A stretch of 46,970 nucleotides of DNA, taken from the NCBI GenBank assembly GCA_905221605.1, contig CAJNDS010002256.1:1-46970 (forward strand). Direction: 5' to 3'. This document shows, in pieces, positions 44,601 through 46,970 of the stretch. This stretch comes from Symbiodinium natans (Eukaryota > Sar > Dinophyceae > Suessiales > Symbiodiniaceae). Positions within the stretch are counted from its first letter, which is position 1; each line of letters opens with the position of its first letter. The notes below the pieces were generated by a model. That model did not search any database. It worked only from the letters and a program-made list of their open reading frames with translations, and was not told the origin of the DNA. A program made the translations under genes and the position numbers.

Positions 44601-45945
44601 CGCACCGTTTGCCCATGGGTACCACGCGACGCTGCTTAAACTGTCTGTCTCTTCCTTTCTCTCCGCGTTCTTCTGCTACTTCGTGCTTCTTGCTAATGGA
44701 GCTCAGGTCACTGCCTCCAGGCGTCCACGAGTGGCTTCAAGCGCGTTGAAGTCAAACCGCGTAGCGCCTGCTGAGCTTGCATTGGAGATGAAGCTTTCAG
44801 GTGGCCCGTTTCTGGACACTAAGAGCCATGACGTGAAAATGGGCCAAGCAAACCCTCCAGGCTAAACCTCGAAGGCCCAAAACCCTACAGAAAGGCCTCA
44901 AAGCCCTAAACCCGACGAACCCCATAGGCTCTACCTAGTAGTTCCCAAAGCTCCAAATGAGCACTAGTCACGAGAAGCCCAGCCCTAGAAGCCCTCAACC
45001 CTAGAAGCCCCAGACCGTTAACACTTCTAAAGGCGCAAAATTCCAAAGCTCTAAACCCTATAAACTCCAAGGCCCATAACCCTGAACCCGATACCTGGTG
45101 CAGTAGCCACCCCCCCCACCCCCCCCCCCCGCGCCCCCTCCTCCCGCCGCCAGCCCCCCGCGGGTGCAAATACCCCACCCAGCAAGAGGAAGCTACACTC
45201 CGGGTGAGTGATTGGATGAACATTGGCAAGACAGCCAACTTCTCAGACCACAGCTCTCCCCTCCCATCCTTCATTGGTTGGAGAATAGGCTCGGCCAAAC
45301 TCGTGTTACGAATCAATAAGGGACCCGAAATCAAAGGGTATCACAAATACACAAATATTCTGTATGTAGTCGGGATACGGTGGGAACATAGGATGCGGGA
45401 TGCTGGATGCGGAGGCGAGTCGAACGGTGGGGCATTGAAGCTCAGAGCTAAATAGAGTTCACATGCCCCTATACATCTGCTGGCCTGCTTGCGCCCCCTC
45501 GGCCTTCACCTATCACAGAAGCTTAGGGAAGTTGCAGGCCTTGGGATCTGAACCTGTGGGTTGGGGAGTTGGGTTGAGGGTCTGGGCTGTGTGCCTGGAG
45601 TTGTGCGCACTGTGAGAACAAGAGAAAGAGTATCAAAAAGACTGGAGCAACAGGAAAAACGTCATAAAAAGCAAGCCCCGTCTTGATCCATCAGAAAAGC
45701 TCTGGCACCTCTGACCCTGAAGCCTTTCAACCTTCAACCCTTAGTGAACCTTTTTCGAATCTACAACCCCGATCACACATGCCGAGCTCAACGACGAAAT
45801 CCCAAGCCCCTCACCTCTTCGTCTTAAACCCACCCGAAACAACCGCGCAAAACACCGAAACTCAGGCCATCACCGCCAGGTTCCCATCTCGGGAGATGAC
45901 CTCCCCGCTTAAGGTGACCACCCTGGCGATTCGCAGGCCATTGGG
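13671..45945 (-). CDS. SMC1: SMC1 cohesin ATPase, C-terminal half (gene span, multi-exon)
   Basis: SMC1 pairs with SMC3 in the cohesin ring and uses ATP binding and hydrolysis by its head to control sister-chromatid entrapment in the nucleus. Read on the minus strand, at least 35 short exons give, in canonical order: the hinge end strand, the returning coiled coil, the LP break, the neck, the Gly-Gly strand of the C-terminal head lobe, the ABC signature LSGGEKT, Walker B LILDEVDA, the D-loop, AIVISQK and the last strand VVFTMDLTR, then TGA. AIVIS.K..F, F.MDLT and the LP break favour SMC1 over SMC2, SMC3 or SMC4. Exon phases join correctly at every head junction tested except the stretch between 16843 and 15689, where a linker exon is missing. 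The N-terminal head, first coil and most of the hinge lie beyond the right edge. Roughly 600 codons are spread over 32 kb. The family call is strong; individual coil exon borders are inferred. Confidence 0.93.
13857..13898 (-). CDS. SMC1: SMC1 exon: LVGV segment
   Basis: It encodes GLVGVSKDRARNAS after acceptor GTCGCAG|GGC, equivalent to the A[DE]SL[IV]GV segment after the AIVIS strand. Several GC donors are possible (CGG|GCC, AAT|GCC, TCG|GCC), all phase 0, so the 3' end is approximate. Confidence 0.8.
14026..14071 (-). CDS. SMC1: SMC1 exon: AIVISQK strand
   Basis: It encodes AIVISQKDRFFVHGE, the strand and loop that read AIVISLK..FY..A in most SMC1 proteins. The acceptor is GCGCTCAG|G and the GC donor GGCGAG|GCCTGT (phase 0). 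Gln replaces the usual Leu. Confidence 0.93.
14714..14748 (-). CDS. SMC1: SMC1 exon: helix after D-loop
   Basis: A 35-nt exon encodes ALASYIASVDC plus CA. It matches the KVA.YI helix of SMC1. The acceptor is GTGCTCAG|GCG; the GC donor GACTGCCA|GCCTGC leaves phase 2, and the next exon's G completes Gln before AIVIS. Confidence 0.9.
14927..14984 (-). CDS. SMC1: SMC1 exon: Walker B and D-loop
   Basis: It encodes PPFLILDEVDAYLDHSNVQ from acceptor GTAGTCAAG|G to donor GTGCAG|GTGCAT. LILDE is the Walker B strand with catalytic Glu. The D-loop is DAYLD, whereas SMC proteins usually have DAALD; the Ala-to-Tyr change stands out. Confidence 0.95.
15304..15361 (-). CDS. SMC1: SMC1 exon: rest of ABC signature helix
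   Basis: It encodes GEKTVAAMALLFAMQSFQ with acceptor CAGCTGAG|GT, completing LSGGEKT with the previous exon. The donor must be GC (CCAAAG|GCCTGG, phase 2), because the next exon begins with G to give Arg in SFQR|PPF. This is one of the firmest GC donors in the window. Confidence 0.95.
15638..15689 (-). CDS. SMC1: SMC1 exon: KRF and first part of ABC signature
   Basis: It encodes FTAMPPAKRFCDIALLSG, matching the [YF]T.MPP.KRF.[DP]...LSGG block of SMC1. The acceptor is TTTCTCGGCCCAG|TTC and the donor TGTCGG|GTGGCT splits the second Gly codon of LSGG (phase 1). The signature contacts ATP bound on the partner head. Confidence 0.93.
15977..16017. repeat. Short tandem duplication (ATCCAAGTCTTGCT)
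   Basis: The sequence ATCCAAGTCTTGCTTATG is repeated after 22 bp as ATCCAAGTCTTGCTCATG, just upstream of the SMC1 signature exon. Confidence 0.75.
16843..16892 (-). CDS. SMC1: SMC1 exon: GG-A-L strand of C-terminal head lobe
   Basis: It encodes FDGGSAFLDLEDLEER, equivalent to the conserved GG.A.L.LE..... of SMC1 before the ABC signature. The acceptor is AAAGCCAG|GC (phase 1) and the donor GAGAGG|GTTTCC (phase 0). A linker exon for the following PF..G[IV] segment was not identified securely. Confidence 0.85.
17339..17393 (+). repeat. Degenerate telomere-type repeat
   Basis: GGGTTTAGGGTTTAGAG followed by GGGGTTT-type variants, decayed from a TTTAGGG array, in an intron of SMC1. Confidence 0.7.
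18213..18306. repeat. (GAATGCRT)n octamer repeat
   Basis: Tandem units GAATGCGT then GAATGCAT, about nine copies, trailing into GCATACGCA. Frames across it encode spurious CIHAFMHS repeats. Confidence 0.9.
20736..20776 (-). CDS. SMC1: SMC1 exon candidate: linker into head lobe
   Basis: It encodes KVEHLKTRIMEIK between acceptor ATCGAAG|G (phase 2) and GC donor ATCAAAG|GCCTTT (phase 1). These phases are exactly those needed to connect the VYK exon at 31653 (exit phase 2) with the GFDGGSAF exon at 16892 (entry phase 1). It would add only a few residues to the usual SMC1 loop. It could equally be the last member of the extra coil cluster. Confidence 0.55.
23606..23655. repeat. (CTT)n microsatellite
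   Basis: Imperfect CTT/CTC trinucleotides in a non-coding interval of SMC1. Confidence 0.85.
23831..23940. repeat. (GAGAGAGC)n repeat ending in poly-G
   Basis: Eight-base units GAGAGAGC repeat about nine times, with shorter GAGC units before and GAGA after, ending in about 14 G. Confidence 0.9.
25610..25729 (-). CDS. Extra coiled-coil exon 13, possibly terminal with stop
   Basis: After acceptor GGCACTCCCTCCAG|GCC the frame reads AVGQQRDLDGELVRLKDE, then YRELLAELL and a basic tail RCRKQKASRKPA, ending at TAG 25610-25612. This exon could end a nested gene at that stop. Alternatively a GC donor near 25638 (phase 2) could join it to the phase-2 exon at 20736-20776, which would make it part of SMC1. 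Coil content is strong; the 3' end is undecided. Confidence 0.7.
   Translation of the reverse strand, partial: AVGQQRDLDGELVRLKDEYRELLAELLRCRKQKASRKPA
25826..25846 (-). CDS. Extra coiled-coil micro-exon 12 (inside SMC1)
   Basis: A 21-nt exon would encode ENEKLVE between acceptor GACGGCCAG|GAG and GC donor GTCGAG|GCAGGT. A GT donor four bases later is an alternative. It is very short. Confidence 0.45.
26129..26229. mobile_element. 101-bp inverted-repeat element (MITE or introner-like), intact copy
   Basis: The two ends are inverted repeats of about 38 bp: the left arm begins TTGGGATCTTCCCCCTTATA and the right arm, reversed, TTGGGATGTTCCCCCTGATA, continuing through a TTAATAGGG-like stretch. 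A short non-palindromic centre separates them. There is no coding capacity. It lies in the intron after the exon at 26271. No clear target duplication is visible. Confidence 0.8.
26271..26321 (-). CDS. Extra coiled-coil exon 11 (inside SMC1)
   Basis: It encodes VRSAYAEAQAQLEKLKQ after an excellent acceptor (CTCCTTTTTGCCGCAG|GTG). The GC donor is AAGCAG|GCAGTC, phase 0 to 0. The intron after it contains the intact inverted-repeat element at 26129-26229. Confidence 0.75.
26703..26762 (-). CDS. Extra coiled-coil exon 10 (inside SMC1)
   Basis: It encodes PESLGRLRREQEKLAEELQQ. The acceptor is AACTTTGAG|CCG; the donor is GC (CAGCAG|GCAGGT, phase 0) or GT four bases later (GGCAG|GTCGG, phase 1). 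A truncated inverted-repeat element lies about 36 bp upstream in the intron. Confidence 0.68.
26799..26868. mobile_element. Inverted-repeat element, truncated copy
   Basis: The left arm is present (TGTTCCCCCCTTATACTTAC then AATCCTTAAT) and the start of the right arm (ATAATCCCTATTAAAG), but the outer right arm is gone. It is intronic, just upstream of the exon at 26703-26762. Confidence 0.65.
27244..27267 (-). CDS. Extra coiled-coil exon 9, tentative
   Basis: Eight codons, VEKKQSGQ, lie between acceptor CGCTGGAAG|GTG and donor GGGCAA|GTCGGA, phase 0 to 0. The evidence is only codon pattern and sites. Confidence 0.32.
27481..27511. repeat. (GGTTCCG)n heptamer repeat
   Basis: Four perfect GGTTCCG units occur in tandem; the heptamer length is like the telomere-type repeats nearby. 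Confidence 0.9.
27684..27706. repeat. (CA)n microsatellite
   Basis: About eleven CA dinucleotides in an intron of the extra coil cluster. Confidence 0.9.
27757..27792 (-). CDS. Extra coiled-coil exon 8 (inside SMC1)
   Basis: Twelve codons, AEHEKLKTEASK, lie between acceptor AAAGTCCAG|GCC and GC donor TCCAAG|GCACCG, phase 0 to 0. The exon sits directly beside the interstitial TTTAGGG array at 27802. Confidence 0.62.
27802..27882 (+). repeat. Interstitial telomere-type TTTAGGG array
   Basis: About eleven units of TTTAGGG with TTTGGG and TTTTGGG variants lie in an intron of the extra coil cluster. TTTAGGG is the telomere unit of plants and of dinoflagellates and some other alveolates. Unique sequence on both sides shows it is internal. 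Confidence 0.9.
28099..28170 (-). CDS. Extra coiled-coil exon 7 (inside SMC1)
   Basis: Twenty-four codons begin ALQQKLTKLRVEHLDLQ and end RNDELQ, a long uninterrupted heptad pattern. The acceptor is CTGCTGGCAG|GCA and the GC donor CTCCAG|GCCACT, phase 0 to 0. Confidence 0.75.
28460..28500 (-). CDS. Extra coiled-coil exon 6 (inside SMC1)
   Basis: It encodes EQLRKLQERYQEP after acceptor CACTCACAG|GAG. The donor is unclear: CTGG|GCTCTG leaves phase 2, whereas the next exon needs phase 0, which a GA donor at TACCAG|GAGCCT would give. Confidence 0.58.
29343..29405 (-). CDS. Extra coiled-coil exon 5 (inside SMC1)
   Basis: Twenty-one codons contain LRKDYESLADEYQELKDR. The acceptor is ATCCGGAAG|CTC and the GC donor CCACAG|GCGCTC, phase 0 to 0. 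Confidence 0.68.
29466..29519 (-). CDS. Extra coiled-coil exon 4 (inside SMC1)
   Basis: It encodes DDLNKIASLQSDYFQLQK. The acceptor TTGCTTTGGAG|GAC is good; the donor is GC type (CAGAAG|GCAGCT), phase 0 to 0. One of the best-supported members of the cluster. Confidence 0.68.
30020..30070 (-). CDS. Extra coiled-coil exon 3 (inside SMC1)
   Basis: It encodes VAEMEKRTIEGSTHAER between acceptor GGTGGAGAG|GTC and donor GAGCGA|GTCACT, phase 0 to 0. Confidence 0.55.
30350..30391 (-). CDS. Extra coiled-coil exon 2 (inside SMC1)
   Basis: It encodes SRGVEQLRKQLSSK with acceptor CCGCAAG|TCC and donor TCCAAA|GTCTGG, phase 0 to 0. Coil character is clear but the exon is short. Confidence 0.5.
30667..30720 (-). 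CDS. Extra coiled-coil exon 1 (inside SMC1)
   Basis: It encodes AALQAENAELKSPGLEFQ with acceptor GCTGTGAG|GCA and donor TTTCAA|GTTTCG, phase 0 to 0. It is zipper-like. Known SMC1 proteins have no coil at this point of the chain, so its membership in SMC1 is uncertain. Confidence 0.55.
31653..31684 (-). CDS. SMC1: SMC1 micro-exon: I..[IV]YK motif
   Basis: A 32-nt exon encodes VQDEIQTVYK plus AG, the conserved V....I..[IV]YK helix that enters the C-terminal head lobe. The acceptor is AGAAGAG|GTG and the GT donor AAGAG|GTGGCT (phase 2). The extra coiled-coil exon cluster begins after this exon. Confidence 0.87.
31685..32133. other. SMC1 intron
   Basis: It separates the CFRK and VQDEIQTVYK exons. 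No other feature seen. Confidence 0.7.
32134..32164 (-). CDS. SMC1: SMC1 micro-exon: R..KF..CF motif
   Basis: A 31-nt exon completes an Arg codon and encodes REKFMGCFRK, matching the R...[RK]F..CF of the SMC1 neck. The acceptor is TTTCCTGCAG|G. The GC donor CGAAAG|GCTGGA is fixed by phase and conservation on both sides. Confidence 0.87.
32165..33150. other. SMC1 intron
   Basis: It separates the neck exon from the CFRK micro-exon. No convincing feature; open frames here lack coil or family character. Confidence 0.65.
33151..33188 (-). CDS. SMC1: SMC1 exon: neck helix
   Basis: It encodes EADRSFEKVRTA plus AG, from acceptor GCCGGGCAG|GAA to donor GCGAG|GTTCCT. It aligns without gaps to the AFEQIK..R neck helix of SMC1. 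Phase 2 exit gives Arg with the next exon. Confidence 0.85.
33189..34150. other. SMC1 intron
   Basis: It holds the CTTGAGCCCC repeat and an AT-rich patch at 33380-33480. No exon is needed here because the flanking phases agree. Confidence 0.65.
33230..33280. repeat. (CTTGAGCCCC)n decamer repeat
   Basis: Four to five units of CTTGAGCCCC lie in tandem just upstream of the SMC1 neck exon acceptor (33188). Confidence 0.9.
34151..34204 (-). CDS. SMC1: SMC1 exon: PN-K-A motif, second part
   Basis: It encodes AIEQLEAIDQEALHAERE, phase 0 to 0, with acceptor CGGGAG|GCC and GC donor CGGGAG|GCCAGT. Joined to the previous exon it reads PNLK+AIEQLE, close to the SMC1 consensus PN.KA.E.LE. Confidence 0.82.
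34205..35049. other. SMC1 intron
   Basis: It splits the PN-K-A motif. Flanking phases agree and no other feature is seen. Confidence 0.65.
35050..35090 (-). CDS. SMC1: SMC1 exon: PN-K-A motif, first part
   Basis: It encodes LAVDLEQLKPNLK, equivalent to the conserved L..[IL].PN.KA.E of SMC1 before the neck. The GC donor TTGAAG|GCAAAT is phase 0, so the next exon supplies A-I-E. The acceptor CTCAG|GT is phase 1, so a small exon of about 12 codons from the preceding phase-0 exon is probably still missing. Confidence 0.78.
35095..35266. repeat. Tetranucleotide repeat cluster (GTGC, CGTA, CATA)
   Basis: GTGC/GTGCAT units pass into CGTAC and then about 14 CATA units. It begins 5 bp beyond the acceptor side of the SMC1 exon ending at 35090. 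Confidence 0.92.
35318..35413 (-). repeat. 63-bp direct duplication, in frame
   Basis: The 33-bp sequence ATCGTTTTCTGCGTGTC... to TCTGCAG occurs at 35318-35350 and 35381-35413 with two differences, spaced 63 bp. On the minus strand the unit reads LQNDxxHAEND..., open across both copies in a 99-codon frame. It lies between two SMC1 exons; I could not place it as an SMC1 exon because the exit phase does not fit. Confidence 0.7.
35778..35819 (-). CDS. SMC1: SMC1 coiled-coil exon
   Basis: It encodes LLEEEYKTELRRRE between acceptor GCCTCCAAG|CTG and GC donor CGGGAA|GCCCAG, phase 0 to 0. It follows DFSKLPE directly in phase. Confidence 0.72.
36453..36496 (-). CDS. SMC1: SMC1 exon: DFSKLPE motif
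   Basis: It encodes AAVDLRLDFSKLPE after acceptor GTCCTCAG|AC. SMC1 proteins have an I/V-D-[FY]-[SG]-x-L motif where the coil resumes after the LP loop. The GC donor is CCTGAG|GCCAGG. Phase 1 entry joins the preceding exon as an Asn codon. Confidence 0.8.
37517..37613 (-). CDS. SMC1: SMC1 exon with LP coil break
   Basis: It contains LLLEDVALPFAG followed by VAKQAEKKLSAARLNQT. An I/V-x-L-P break in the middle of the C-terminal coil is characteristic of SMC1. The acceptor is TCTGGGAAG|TTG or CTGGAG|GAC; the GT donor is ACAA|GTACAA, phase 1, which matches the next exon. Confidence 0.78.
37704..37751 (-). CDS. SMC1: SMC1 coiled-coil exon before the LP break
   Basis: It encodes ARFELLRQSVLEEPQR between acceptor GGCCGAG|GCC and donor CAGAGG|GTCAGT, phase 0 to 0. 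Position and spacing match the ELL..C stretch that precedes the LP break in SMC1 proteins. Confidence 0.75.
37952..38002 (-). CDS. SMC1: SMC1 coiled-coil exon
   Basis: It encodes AERQLAALSVELSAAHE between acceptor CTTGTCAG|GCG and GC donor CACGAG|GCCGGG, phase 0 to 0. Confidence 0.75.
38210..38263 (-). CDS. SMC1: SMC1 coiled-coil exon
   Basis: It encodes ACSRLRKELKDKERAATE between a canonical acceptor TTTGTCCGCAG|GCC and donor ACCGAG|GTGCCA, phase 0 to 0. It is a textbook example of the small phase-0 coil exons of this gene. Confidence 0.8.
38416..38466 (-). CDS. SMC1: SMC1 coiled-coil exon
   Basis: It encodes ALQEKRELERTQEQARL between acceptor GCACTCAG|GCC and donor CGGTTG|GTTGGT, phase 0 to 0. 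Confidence 0.75.
38696..38734 (-). CDS. SMC1: SMC1 coiled-coil exon
   Basis: It encodes DRNRRVEEQAAAG after a pyrimidine-rich acceptor (CTTGCCTTCAAAAG|GAC). Only GC donors are available; GGG|GCCATG is one of several choices, so the 3' border is approximate. Confidence 0.55.
39095..39113. repeat. (TA)n microsatellite
   Basis: Nine TA dinucleotides between SMC1 coil exons. Confidence 0.85.
39315..39374 (-). CDS. SMC1: SMC1 coiled-coil exon
   Basis: The frame reads EVRLKVEVQILQKRAEEIE and stays open for eight more codons (through ERRQEDRM) to an in-frame TGA. No GT occurs before that stop, so the donor must be GC or GA type. Two acceptors are possible, TGGTTTAG|A (phase 2) and CTGAAG|GTG (phase 0); the phase 0 one fits the preceding exon. 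The coil content is strong but both borders are uncertain. Confidence 0.65.
39477..39536 (-). CDS. SMC1: SMC1 coiled-coil exon
   Basis: It encodes SVPERAREFEAASVEFAVRT. The acceptor is either TCCCAG|AGC (phase 0) or the AG two bases on (phase 2, which fits the preceding exon). The GT donor is ACG|GTGCGT. Confidence 0.62.
39718..39885. repeat. Cluster of CCCAACATC motifs
   Basis: GCCGCCCAACATCCT occurs exactly at 39732 and 39871, with shorter CAACATC or TAACATC copies at 39718, 39797 and 39815. It sits upstream of an SMC1 coil exon. Confidence 0.6.
40281..40363 (-). CDS. SMC1: SMC1 coiled-coil exon
   Basis: It begins AELAMIQSTLEDRISLQ and continues open to a GT donor at TGTAG|GTAGGA, phase 0 to 2. 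The 3' border is uncertain because the last ten codons are less coil-like. Confidence 0.58.
40505..40555 (-). CDS. SMC1: SMC1 coiled-coil exon
   Basis: It encodes AAQYRESALSQQLDSFK between acceptor GCATTGAG|GCG and GC donor TTCAAG|GCTGCC, phase 0 to 0. Confidence 0.68.
40866..40928 (-). CDS. SMC1: SMC1 coiled-coil exon
   Basis: Twenty-one codons (VRRLERDTRLSREAASLRKS then P) have strong coiled-coil character. The acceptor is GGCCGAG|GTG and the GT donor CTCCG|GTGCCG, phase 0 to 0. Confidence 0.72.
41125..41164 (-). CDS. SMC1: SMC1 coiled-coil exon
   Basis: It encodes LTLLTAEQLFDSQ between acceptor CTTCCAAAG|C and donor AGTCAG|GTTAAG, phase 2 to 0, consistent with both neighbours. Confidence 0.58.
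41371..41464 (-). CDS. SMC1: SMC1 coiled-coil exon
   Basis: The frame contains AAVSDRFAALSAALNVDD followed by a PDLSML stretch. The acceptor is ATCTCGCAG|GT, phase 1. The chosen GC donor TTTCAG|GCCTCC is phase 2 and fits the next exon, but the last third is less coil-like and the true donor may lie earlier. Confidence 0.58.
41928..41970 (-). CDS. SMC1: SMC1 coiled-coil exon, Gln-rich
   Basis: It encodes EQQQLRQRLAAAEE plus one base. The acceptor is TTGACAG|GAG and the GT donor GAGG|GTGTGA, phase 0 to 1. This is one of the clearest coil exons in the window, with canonical sites on both sides. Confidence 0.75.
42608..42667 (-). CDS. SMC1: SMC1 coiled-coil exon, Ala-rich
   Basis: Twenty codons begin ELSEMTAAAA and end SESLAE. 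The acceptor is CCCGAG|GAG and the GC donor GCCGAG|GCCGGG, phase 0 to 0. The frame is open in front of the acceptor, so the 5' border may shift by a codon. Confidence 0.68.
42755..42791 (-). CDS. SMC1: SMC1 coiled-coil exon
   Basis: It encodes KAKEHVRSMGDQ between acceptor CTTCCAAAAG|A and a strong donor CAG|GTGAGA. Phase 2 entry and phase 0 exit fit the neighbouring exons. An open frame continues upstream in the same frame, so the acceptor could be further right. Confidence 0.6.
43423..43461 (-). CDS. SMC1: SMC1 coiled-coil exon
   Basis: It encodes EFENELQARQQE between acceptor TCGTTTAG|C and GT donor GAGGG|GTTCTA, phase 2 to phase 2. It resembles the acidic EFE...RQ stretch found in the middle of the SMC1 C-terminal coil, though such resemblance is weak evidence in coiled coils. 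Confidence 0.68.
43638..43678 (-). CDS. SMC1: SMC1 coiled-coil exon
   Basis: It encodes DDARRLEAKAHNS plus two bases of the next codon. The acceptor is TTCGAG|GAC and the GT donor is AGCCA|GTGTCG. It enters in phase 0 and leaves in phase 2, matching the exons on both sides. Confidence 0.7.
43990..44061 (-). CDS. SMC1: SMC1 exon: start of returning coiled coil
   Basis: Twenty-four codons (starting ALQSQLAELG, ending ETAKAAVQ) have the heptad-like pattern of a coiled coil. The acceptor is CACGGAG|GCC and the donor GTGCAG|GCACGA (GC type), phase 0 to 0. It joins the next exon without a frame break. Confidence 0.75.
44062..45235. other. SMC1 intron(s), poly-C and telomere-like sequence
   Basis: It holds degenerate AACCCTA/AGCCCTA stretches at 44870-45090 and a C-run near 45107-45131. 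A 14-codon helical frame near 44710-44760 (minus) was too weak to call. Confidence 0.55.
45236..45268 (-). CDS. SMC1: SMC1 exon candidate just after hinge
   Basis: The exon would encode DGRGELWSEKL, phase 0 to phase 0, with acceptor ATGAAG|GAT and GC donor TTG|GCTGTC. SMC1 proteins have a W-x-E-K or W-D-x-K motif shortly after the hinge, and the position and phase fit. The match is short, so another exon could lie between this and the hinge strand. Confidence 0.45.
45874..45945 (-). CDS. SMC1: SMC1 exon: end of hinge domain
   Basis: The exon encodes 24 residues including ARVVTLSGEVISRDGNLA, the SMC hinge strand usually seen as VVTLDG...SG. The acceptor is CTCTCTCAG|CCC. The donor is either GCG|GTGATG or the GC site three bases earlier, both phase 0. 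The Gly-Gly pair that normally follows in SMC hinges is not in this exon and was not found in a clean phase-compatible exon. Confidence 0.85.

Positions 45946-46970
<1,025 letters not shown>

Overview
The window looks like nuclear DNA of a complex-genome protist, most likely a dinoflagellate. No long open frame carries a convincing protein. Coding sequence instead appears as many very short exons (about 20-100 nt), nearly all on the minus strand. Acceptors usually read AG|G. About half of the inferred donors are GC rather than GT, and several GC donors are fixed by reading phase plus conserved residues. Genes lie head to tail on one strand, introns hold degenerate TTTAGGG-type (telomere-like) sequence, and a candidate spliced-leader acceptor lies 117 bp after a stop codon. 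Another alveolate cannot be excluded.

The main gene is the C-terminal half of the cohesin ATPase SMC1, running right to left from the hinge (about 45.9 kb) to a TGA at 13671-13673. The order is the end of the hinge (ARVVTLSGEVISRDGNLA), about 19 micro-exons of returning coiled coil, the SMC1-type LP break (LEDVALPF, 37.6 kb), LDFSKLPE (36.5 kb), PNLK+AIEQLE (35.1/34.2 kb), the neck (FEK..ARREKFMGCFRK + VQDEIQTVYK, 33.2-31.7 kb), GGSAFLDLED (16.9 kb), the ABC signature LLSG+GEKT (15.6/15.3 kb), Walker B and D-loop (14.9 kb), AIVISQK (14.0 kb) and the C-terminal strand VVFTMDLTR (13.7 kb). The N-terminal half must lie beyond the right edge, past a (GT)n tract of about 340 bp.

The most unusual part is 25.6-30.7 kb. 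Thirteen further coiled-coil exons, almost all phase 0, lie on the same strand inside SMC1, between the neck and the C-terminal ATPase lobe, where known SMC1 proteins have only about ten residues. They are either a roughly 220-residue coiled-coil insertion in the head, a same-strand nested gene ending at TAG 25610, or an assembly artefact.

Downstream of SMC1 (13.55-3.6 kb, minus) is a second gene with a clear ATG and a Cys-containing N-terminus, followed by Ala/Arg/Glu-rich coiled-coil exons and probably a short tail ending at 3612. Further coiled-coil exons below 2.9 kb suggest a third gene. Introns carry four copies or arms of a roughly 100-bp inverted-repeat element, many microsatellites, TTTAGGG arrays and several small unexplained repeats. 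All exon models were made by eye and lack transcript support.
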